Assembly: GCA_905160935.1 (NCBI GenBank)
Contig: CAJHZI010000191.1
Coordinates: 668,501-732,500 of the forward strand
Source of the DNA: Enchytraeus crypticus
Taxonomy: Eukaryota > Annelida > Clitellata > Enchytraeida > Enchytraeidae
Direction: 5' to 3'
DNA: 64,000 nt
In this document: piece by piece, positions 58,401 to 64,000 of the stretch
How the letters are laid out: the number at the start of each line of letters is the position of its first letter
Position numbering within the stretch: position 1 is the first letter of the stretch
Notes under the pieces: model-generated
What the model was told of the DNA's origin: nothing
What the model saw: the letters and a program-made list of their open reading frames with translations, nothing else
The model's database searches: none
Made by a program: the position numbers and the translations under genes

Positions 58401-61400
58401 GTGGCAGTAACCTTTTAAGTGATGTTTCAGTGCTCAAAACTGGGCTACCCACTGCTACAAAAAACTCGCATCACGTTCGCTCAATGTCTGATTTTAATGT
58501 AAATGATCGAAGTCGATTTAGTCTTCAGAATTCAGCAGCAGCAAAACAAGGAAATGTGAATACTGTGTTTTCTTCTTCCCTTCCATTGGATGGTATGCAA
58601 AGAATTTAAGAAACTTTTAAAAATTATCTAACTAAATTACACTAAATTAATATTTGACAATTATTTAGACTGGAGCTAGATGATATTCTATGTTTTTGTA
58701 TATTCCTATCCGAAGTCCGTTTTCACACTCAGTAAGAGCACTCTTTTGATCGACAAGTCGATCTCTTCGCAAAACTAAGCTTTTGCCTTAGTATAGCCAT
58801 TTACTTAGGAAAATATGGCTTCTTGGTTGTTTCCCATTGTCTTCTGCAATTTCAGGTTAGTTGCCTCTTACATTTAAACAGTCTTCATTTGACTGTTTTA
58901 CACTTACTATTTGATTGTTTTATACTTATTAATGAAATAAGTGAACGTATATGAAATAAGTGGTGTTATTGATGGTTAATTGGGATTGTTTTCTAAGGGA
59001 TTGACGCCCCTGCCCAGTAAAGGTTAGTCGAAGCTGAGGAAGGCAAAGGGGGCCCACCTTGTCATAAGCAGAATTCCCCAAGAATAATGATATCAAAAGG
59101 AATGTTATAGATTAATTAAAGATCCGCTCATATGTGGACATGAAAAGGAAAACGGATGATAGAGAAGAGTGGAGGCGCTAAATACTATGGACCTGCCAGA
59201 AGGCAGTGCACCAAGAATGAGATATTGATAATAGAAAAATTAGTTGATTTTACTGAATAACCTGAAATAGGTGAAACTGTTTTCAGATTTTCTAAGTGTT
59301 TACATAAATAGATTCTTGGAATTCCCCGGGATCATTAAGAGCTGGTGGCGGGAACTTCAGACAACCACAGGAGGGTCAGTCACTGATGAGCTTTCTGTCC
59401 TCACAGGATTTCCACACCTGCACTGATCTAGATAGGGTTAGTATATGCAGGAAAAAATGAATGAATTTAATGAAGGAACGAAAGAAAAGTTATCTCTTAA
59501 ATAACAGAGTACATAAGGGTATATAATTACATCATCATCATCAGAATATTCTTTCCTTGAATCTCAGTTAAACTAGGTTCTGCATTAGAAAAATATGTAG
59601 CAATTTCTGGAGCCTTGGCGCTCATCAACCGAATGCCCTTTCTGGCATTGGAAGTGATTTACTATATGTGCATATTGTAGTATAATATTAACGTCTTGAG
59701 TTGAGTCAGTATAACATTATTTAGATGTCCGATTGTGAATTAAAGGCTAAAGATGCTAAAGCCAGTTTAACGTCAGTTTCCTGTTCAATAGCACGTCAGT
59801 GACAGGAAGAGCTCTGGATTTGAACTTTGAAATTTGAATAATGTAATAGTTATGTGTAACTTTTGTGAAAGTCTGAAATAATTGAGAATTGGCATGTATA
59901 TGGTGAAATATATTTTACAGTACTGTTGATACTCTGATCATTTAGAATGGTTGATTGATCTATCGATTGACTGATTTAGTAATTGATTTAAAGATTGATT
60001 GTTATAGAGTGATCGATTTGATTGATTGATTGGCTGTTCAGGAGAACGCCCACTTTAGTATAGCCGAAGCACTGATTGCAGCCATTGAATACATGAAATG
60101 GAATCAAATGCTGAACCCACCGCATGCAGCCTTTAGCAATCCTGAGGAGGAATATGAGTCAGATGAGGAGATACAGCAACTCAAGCAGCGGATTCAAATC
60201 AGGCGCACTGAGCGATTCACTGAGGCTTGTTGATAAACTTAGCTGACAAATCTCTTAAAATTGATTAACTTAAACTATTAACCAAGAAATTTGTTAACTT
60301 AATCTATTAACCTAGAAATGTGTTAACTTAAACTATTAACAGAGAAATATGTTAACTTAAACTATTAACAGAGAAATATGTTAAAATTGATTAACTTAAA
60401 CTATTAGCCAAGAAATTTTTAAAAATTGATAAACTTTAGCTATCAAGTGAGAATTTTTTTAACATTTTAACTTAAACTTTTAACAAAGAAATTTTGTTAA
60501 TTGATTAGCTTAAACTATTAACCTAGAAATTTGTTAAAATTTATTTACTTAAACTATTTTACCGAGAAATATGTTCAACGTTTTTGGTTCTTCTGTCAAC
60601 ATTGATGTTGCCGTTTCATTTATATTAAATAACCTTATCAAAGTTAAAACTTTAATATAATGCTAATAAAATACTTTTTATTTGAATAATATCAATTAAT
60701 AATAAGGATAAATATTTTTGTTAGTTTAAAATATGATCTAAATAGTAAATATAATGTAATAAAATGCAATTTATATTTAACGTCCGGTTTTTCATATGAA
60801 GGCGATGTCGGGGACGTCAAAATAGGTTAATAAATGAGCAATGAAACTTTAGTTCAGAATTATTTTTAAAATTATAATAATAAGAAATAATTCTAAATTA
60901 TTACTTTAATACAATTAGGTATTAAGTAATTATTAATTTGCTGAAAGATTTTCTAAGCCTGACCCTAGTTAAACTAGGATTCAAGAGAAGATGAGGATGA
61001 TGATGATCTTTTACTTTAGGGGATTGAAAATAGAATTCAGATAATCCTTTAGTAGTTTCATATTAGCCCATGTGTATAGTGTTGGTTTAAATCAGTAATT
61101 GCTAGTAATACATTATCGTGACATGATGCTATTCACTAAATTTTATATTGATATCGTAATATCGCTTTGCTCATTATTTACCAATTGATCTGTTTATTAA
61201 TTTACTTTTCAGAAAGCAAAGAAATTTCCTGGATTTCTTGATCACGGTATTGAATTGTTTCTGTTTAATTTAATAAATTGTTTTAATTTGTTATTTTTAT
61301 AGATTTTAGTTGATTTGTCATAGTTTATGGTCTAATGGTCTTGAATTCATATATTGTCGTGAAGATTAATTTGTTGGCACGCGGTTAAGTTATATTTCTA

Positions 61401-62470
61401 TCATGGTTTTTAAGCCTCTAGCAATTTTGTTTGTTTATTGATTGTTTGATCGTATTTAGAGTAGCATTGGATATGAACTTTATACTACTATTTGATTATA
61501 GTTGCATTAATGACTTGTGAGTCTAGTGTTTGATCTCTTGTGAACTATGTGCTAACTTACATATTGTGATTTCATGAGAATATACATGTAGTTATGACAA
61601 TAGCAATACTTTCTATTCATTTCCTAAATTTTTAATTTGAATCATTTGATAAATCTTAGTCTCTCTTTACTCGTTGATTTGGTTTAGCAATTAAGAGTTT
61701 TGTTTAATGATGATTGGGAGCTAATTATGGCAGTATTATCAGTAGGTTCTGATGCATTGTACCTGTAGGCCCTCTAATATTATCTCGTTATCTTCAATAT
61801 TTTACAAATGGTGCAGAGAAACATAATATTATAACTTTAAAAATGTATTTAAGATATTTCCTACTTAATTCCTTGCACGTCATGCCTTCTGCAAACTTTT
61901 CAGTCTACATATATAACATTGTATATTGAATACATGTAGTTTAGATCATCTCGGCAGCTCTTGAAGAATTCTTTCAATCTCTTTCCTCTAACATCACACT
62001 GGTTCTTTATTTTTATCTTGCTTCACCAGTTTCATCTGTAGAAAAGCCCTGGGCCGTTTTTGGGGAACATCTTTTTTACAGTAACAGCTGCGGTTTCACT
62101 TCCCTATTTCTTTCATATTCGAGAACTTCGTTGAATTTACCTGAAGGCCCCATTTATACTGTAGTAGGGCAATATTATTTGGGCTCTGGCTGTTCATTGT
62201 TCTTAAGTTGCGTATTTAGTACTATTTAGTACTTCATGTTTTGATGGACGACAGTACCATTATCTTTTTGTTTTATTGTTGTAGCTTGATAGTTTTCTAT
62301 GCTAGATGCTCTTATGATACTATTATCTAGTTGCATGTTTTATTTATTGAATTATTGAATTATATACAAAATTAGTTCTTAGCGTTCGATTTTGATATTT
62401 CTCGTATGTGTAATTAATTGTGTATATAAGTGTATAATTGTGAAAGTGTAGCTAAGAGTACATTTAAGCT

Positions 62471-62553
<83 letters not shown>

Positions 62554-62702
62554 TATATATATATGTATATATTTATATCTTTTGAGTCTCATTTTTAGTT
62601 CTCTACTATTTTCTGATTTTTCTGATTCAGTTGAAATGAACGATTCTTCTGCTAGCTTACATTCAGATAAGGCTCCCCCTTCCTTTGAATCGCTCTCTGA
62701 AG
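52017..62702 (+). CDS. RUBCN: Rubicon homologue (RUN and Rubicon-homology domain autophagy regulator), 3' end missing
   Basis: Exons join in phase: 52017-52111, 52932-53085, 53652-53916, 54904-55010, 56015-56257, 57587-58592, 59342-59436, 60042-60224 (or -60228), probably 61213-61246, and 62631-62702, about 750 residues so far. Rubicon binds the Beclin 1-Vps34 complex and Rab7 on late endosomes and restrains autophagosome maturation. Exons 2-4 encode the RUN domain (GTVEGLLS..NNVWNMYGGLDRL, DQVDYWSFINGLRWL, LRAVEQNQPALLA). Exon 6 is long, Ser-rich and disordered and carries HHVRSMSDFN (about 583-592), like the HxRSxSD site of vertebrate Rubicon. Exon 8 has ENAHFSIAEALIAAIEYMK and LKQRIQIRR, matching the conserved Vps34-binding region. 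The C-terminal Rab7-binding zinc domain lies beyond the window. The vertebrate paralogue RUBCNL lacks the RUN domain, so RUBCN is the better name. Confidence 0.94.
52345..52455. repeat. 34-bp tandem repeat, three copies
   Basis: TTAATGTTAAAACTTTCTGA followed by TTTGTTTAATCGGC, repeated three times in RUBCN intron 1. Confidence 0.9.
52550..52705. repeat. (CA)n/(TA)n compound microsatellite
   Basis: Alternating ACAC and TATA blocks in RUBCN intron 1. Confidence 0.95.
52720..52880. repeat. Dispersed repeat of the 16590 family, copy 3
   Basis: AAAAAGGCTATACATTACCC, ATGGCATCTGAGGTGGTTTC and AGTCACCTCTTATGACATG match 16720-16850 in order. It lies just before the RUBCN exon 2 acceptor. Confidence 0.65.
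52932..53085 (+). CDS. RUBCN: RUBCN exon 2, start of RUN domain
   Basis: Acceptor TTATAG|G, donor GAACAG|GTACAT, 51 full codons. It encodes KECYELLVSLKGTVEGLLSL and then VWNMYGGLDRLRRCVEDIL. Confidence 0.95.
53255..53420. repeat. Dispersed repeat, partner of 30090-30240
   Basis: GCACTATTGAGACAAAATCA, AGCTGGCAAGCAAAAAGTAG and CCAAATCCAGAAAATCA repeat the order seen at about 30140-30215. Confidence 0.5.
53652..53916 (+). CDS. RUBCN: RUBCN exon 3, RUN domain core
   Basis: Acceptor TTTACAG|TTG, donor TACCAAG|GTTTGT, 88 codons plus one base. It encodes QSYTADQVDYWSFINGLRWL and LAAHNLSTQLKTLVN. Confidence 0.96.
54440..54903. repeat. Minisatellite made of RUBCN exon-4 splice acceptor copies
   Basis: About 11 degenerate units of 35-45 bp contain AAATGTATTTTGTGTTTAG plus CTGAGGCCTATG. 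The real boundary at 54903/54904 reads TTTTGTGTTTAG|CCGAGGCCTAT, so each unit copies the acceptor and about 11 exon bases. Units close to the exon match best. Confidence 0.93.
54788..54846 (+). mobile_element. 59-bp SINE-tail insertion inside the acceptor array
   Basis: ACGTCCCTGACATCATCCTT to (TTA)n, flanked by the 8-bp duplication ATTAAATG (54780-54787 and 54847-54854). Removing it restores a normal array unit. Confidence 0.88.
54904..55010 (+). CDS. RUBCN: RUBCN exon 4, end of RUN domain
   Basis: Acceptor GTTTAG|CC, donor ATCAAG|GTCTGC. It encodes EAYLCQPDYFLALLICLRAV and EQNQPALLADVNPIK, like the end of the vertebrate Rubicon RUN domain. Confidence 0.95.
55125..55345. repeat. Dispersed repeat of unknown class, copy B
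   Basis: GCGTTCCAAACATTAGGAGC, AAAAGAAAATGACACTCTAC and TGATGAGAATATTTTGTGCC match the 13526-13830 repeat. A CCCAATG-AAGTGACA(C)TCTAC segment is duplicated locally. Confidence 0.6.
55360..55447. repeat. (TA)n/(TG)n compound microsatellite
   Basis: Alternating ATAT and GTGT blocks in RUBCN intron 4. I see no exon in 55450-56000. Confidence 0.95.
56015..56257 (+). CDS. RUBCN: RUBCN exon 5
   Basis: Acceptor TTTCTCAG|TTA, donor TCAGAT|GTGAGT, 81 codons, phase 0 at both ends. It encodes a Ser/His-rich segment with HRVGHRRSASLPVV (a basic, RRSAS-type phosphorylation context) and an acidic end. Confidence 0.9.
56484..56713 (-). mobile_element. SINE family 1, copy 5
   Basis: Complete on the minus strand: GTCTCAATAGTGTAGGGGTA (A-box region), GTGGGTTCGAAGCCCGGCTG (B-box region) and TTGATCATTTCACTATAATG. 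It lies in RUBCN intron 5, antisense to the gene. Confidence 0.88.
57587..58592 (+). CDS. RUBCN: RUBCN exon 6, long disordered Ser-rich region
   Basis: Acceptor TTGTTTAG|ATA, donor TTGGATG|GTATGC, 335 codons plus one base. It is Ser/Asn/Ala-rich with an acidic ETDEEEEEFVSLLRGG block, SLDSILNADEECGNTDSGFN, and HHVRSMSDFN near the end. Confidence 0.95.
58740..58880. repeat. Dispersed repeat of the 16590 family, copy 4
   Basis: TTTTGCCTTAGTATAGCCAT, ATGGCTTCTTGGTTGTTTCC and GTTGCCTCTTAC. Weakly conserved. Confidence 0.5.
58985..59222 (+). mobile_element. Short LINE head-tail element, copy 3
   Basis: GGGATTGACGCCCCTGCCCAG, CCCACCTTGTCATAAGCAGA and CCAAGAATAATGATAT (head) are followed by ATTAAAGATCCGCTCATATG and GGACCTGCCAGAAGGCAGTG (tail). 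It lies in RUBCN intron 6 in sense orientation. Confidence 0.85.
59342..59436 (+). CDS. RUBCN: RUBCN exon 7
   Basis: Acceptor TTAAGAG|CT, donor GATAGG|GTTAGT. It encodes GGGNFRQPQEGQSLMSFLSS and QDFHTCTDLDR, closely similar to the corresponding Rubicon segment just before ENAHFSI. Confidence 0.93.
59535..59660. repeat. GATGAT-linked dispersed repeat
   Basis: CATCATCATCA, CCTTGAATCTCAGTTAAACT and CTCATCAACCGAATGCCCTT, in the order of the long copy at 32690. Confidence 0.75.
59744..59835 (-). mobile_element. SINE family 2, truncated
   Basis: GTTTAACGTCAGTTTCCTGT, CACGTCAGTGACAGGAAGAG and CTGGATTTGAAC. The tRNA-like head is lost. Confidence 0.7.
60042..60224 (+). CDS. RUBCN: RUBCN exon 8, Vps34-binding region
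   Basis: Acceptor CTGTTCAG|GAG in phase 0. It encodes ENAHFSIAEALIAAIEYMKW, an acidic stretch and EEIQQLKQRIQIRR, almost superimposable on vertebrate Rubicon. The 3' end is uncertain. A GC donor after 60224 (CTGAG|GCTTGT) leaves phase 0, and a weak GT donor after 60228 (GCTT|GTTGAT) leaves phase 1. Without splicing the frame stops at TGA 60231-60233. Confidence 0.93.
60229..60570. repeat. AT-rich minisatellite abutting RUBCN exon 8
   Basis: About nine degenerate 32-45-bp units of TTAACTTAAACTATTAACCA plus AGAAATTTGTTAA. The first, most diverged unit begins at the exon end, at the candidate donor. Confidence 0.88.
60776..60820 (-). mobile_element. Short SINE-tail fragment
   Basis: TTAACGTCCGGTTTTTCATA and GGCGATGTCGGGGACGTC. 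There is no TAA run here. Confidence 0.55.
60955..61010. repeat. GATGAT-linked dispersed repeat
   Basis: CCTGACCCTAGTTAAACTAG, GATTCAAGAGAAGATGAGGA and TGATGATGA. Confidence 0.8.
61213..61246 (+). CDS. RUBCN: Possible RUBCN micro-exon 9 (cassette)
   Basis: Acceptor ACTTTTCAG|AAA, donor CACG|GTATTG, encoding KAKKFPGFLDH plus one base. It is supported by good splice sites and by phase: it joins the next exon (G+TT) and needs phase 0 upstream. Not recognisable by conservation. It may be alternative. Confidence 0.5.
61250..62460. other. RUBCN intron, no feature seen
   Basis: T-rich intronic sequence. I see no exon or clear repeat. Confidence 0.55.
62472..62570. repeat. (TA)n microsatellite
   Basis: Alternating TA with a few interruptions, 50 bp before the next RUBCN acceptor. 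Confidence 0.95.
62631..62702 (+). CDS. RUBCN: RUBCN exon 10 (last in window)
   Basis: Acceptor TGATTCAG|TT, donor CTGAAG|GTTGTA, 23 codons plus one base. It encodes EMNDSSASLHSDKAPPSFES, a Ser-rich segment like the SRDSAQLSD part of vertebrate Rubicon. The remaining exons are right of the window. Confidence 0.75.
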
Positions 62703-62959
62703 GTTGTATAATTTTTATTAGACTTATTTTCGCTATTTCTTTAATTCTTTTTCTTTTTTTAGCGTTATGTTTCAGATCTTCTAAAGGCCTAGAAATGTTA
62801 GGCTTTTAGTGCCAGCAAACTTTGAGCATCAAATGCGTTTCAGTTTGACTTAGCATCATTTAGTTGATTGGATGAATGTATAATTGGATGAATGTAAGTG
62901 AATAGATTACATTTTTGAGAAAATTATGATTTTACTTTTCTATGCTTGTTTTATAATAA

Positions 62960-63240
62960 TAATGTGTCGGCCCCATAAAAGGGAATAACGGCACGTTAAA
63001 AGGAAGATTTGGAAAACCTTGTGGCGCAATGGTAGGGAGATCGCCTCTTGAATGAGAAGTCGCAAGTTCGAGACTGCATTACGTAGTGAGTTTTTTGTTG
63101 CGAGAGGCACATAAATATCTAGTCTTGTACACTTGATGGTGGTGTCAGGCTGAAGGTTAGACGACCTTAAAGTTTCATTTCCTATCCAGACCCCTTCGTG
63201 TCGACCCCTCATAGGGATATAACGGCACGTTAAAATGTAG
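62960..63240 (+). mobile_element. tRNA-like SINE, third type, with a second tail in tandem
   Basis: GTGGCGCAATGGTAGGGAGA (A-box region) and CGCAAGTTCGAGACTGCATT (B-box region) form a tRNA-like head at about 63020-63085. The body ends at 63203-63236 with CATAGGGATATAACGGCACG. A near-identical tail (AAAGGGAATAACGGCACG) lies just before the head at about 62975, as if two copies were joined. Confidence 0.75.
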
Positions 63241-63309
63241 TTTTTAGGCTAGTTTTCTACAACAATCTTCCAACGATAATTAATAGCAGATTTATTACCC
63301 TTCTTACTA

Positions 63310-63355
63310 TTCCCGACTCTAGTTCAATTGGAATTCAAGGAACGACGATGATGAT
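63310..63355. repeat. GATGAT-linked dispersed repeat
   Basis: CCCGACTCTAGTTCAATTGG, AATTCAAGGAACGACGATGA and TGATT. Confidence 0.7.
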
Positions 63356-63766
63356 TACACCTCTTTTGCGATATTGCAAAAACTTTGATCTATATATCAC
63401 CAATGACAATGATGTTTTATGTGACTGCTTCTATGGTTCTTATGTATGATGAAATTTGACTTAGTTAATGGAATGCTTTCATTTTATAATGTTTTATACA
63501 TTAATATATTAAGCATGTTAATCTCTCATTGCATTAATTTATTAAATACAATTGTGTATTTAATTTTGTAATTGATTATATAGTTTAGTTTTGATTGATT
63601 AATTCAAGGTCTATTAAAATTGATTAACTTGAAACCCGTATAGACTGCACTATTTAGTTATAGATTGATTGAATTGTAATTTATCTGATTTACTAAATAA
63701 TTTCAATACTAAGGAATCACGCTAACTACTGGGATTGGTGTAAATCCTCAACAAGAGAAGTAAAAG

Positions 63767-63900
63767 CTCTTAAAAAGCTAATGTTAAAGTCAGTTTCCTC
63801 ACTCGAAAGCGATGTCTGTGACAGGCTAGCCCAGGATTTGAACCCCGCACATATTGATCCGGGGTCGAATGTCTTACCGACATCGCCACTGGCTCCAGCC
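63767..63900 (-). mobile_element. SINE family 2 copy near the right edge
   Basis: GTCAGTTTCCTCACTCGAAA, GCCCAGGATTTGAACCCCGC and CATCGCCACTGGCTCCAGCC. It lies in the RUBCN intron, antisense to the gene. Nothing is seen after 63900. Confidence 0.88.
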
Positions 63901-64000
63901 TAACTGTTGCCTAGCTGTTGCCTAACCACTAGCTCCAGACTGCACAGGCTCTTAGAAACCAAATCATGTATTAATAATATAGTATAAATACTAGGCCTAC

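Noticed and set aside
63015..63090. Functional tRNA gene
   Set aside because: A- and B-box-like motifs are present, but no full cloverleaf with paired acceptor stem is apparent and the sequence continues into a repeated SINE body.

Overview
The window is nuclear DNA of an invertebrate animal. It is AT-rich, has long introns with GT-AG splice sites, and is full of retroposons, tRNA-derived SINEs, DNA transposons and minisatellites. The sequence alone does not identify the phylum; a marine lophotrochozoan or invertebrate deuterostome would fit. I found no prokaryotic, organellar or viral gene.

Three host genes can be assembled exon by exon with consistent splice phases. (1) A neurabin/spinophilin (PPP1R9) homologue lies on the minus strand, 16024 down to 704. 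Five coding exons give the first ~800 residues, and the gene runs off the left edge just before its expected PDZ domain. (2) A complete phospholipid phosphatase (PLPP/LPP) lies on the minus strand, 41652 down to 36375, with six exons, 333 codons and all three catalytic motifs. (3) A Rubicon (RUBCN) homologue lies on the plus strand from 52017. Ten or eleven exons (about 750 residues) are in the window, and the C-terminal Rubicon-homology zinc domain lies beyond the right edge. PLPP and RUBCN are head to head, 10.4 kb apart. Neurabin and PLPP are separated by about 20 kb of repeat-rich spacer with no gene I can support.

Mobile DNA: a full-length but broken RTE-like LINE (3773-6923, 11-bp target duplication); a 6.2-kb hAT-like DNA transposon (45354-51555, 13-bp inverted ends, 8-bp target duplication); and, nested inside it, an apparently intact 4.5-kb Jockey-type LINE (46748-51241, 16-bp target duplication, both ORFs open). 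There are also several LINE fragments, three short elements made by joining the head and tail of the RTE-like LINE, at least two tRNA-SINE families, 5S-rRNA-like fragments, and a dispersed GATGAT-linked repeat present about eleven times.

The most unusual signal is splice-site minisatellites. Intron 1 of neurabin holds about 45 tandem copies of its own exon-1 splice donor; each copy places a 3' splice-site-like TTTCAG next to a 5' splice-site-like GTTAGT. An intron of RUBCN holds about 11 tandem copies of the splice acceptor and first bases of the next exon. A third array abuts the end of a downstream RUBCN exon. These arrays appear to have expanded from exon edges and would offer the splicing machinery many decoy or ratchet-like sites.
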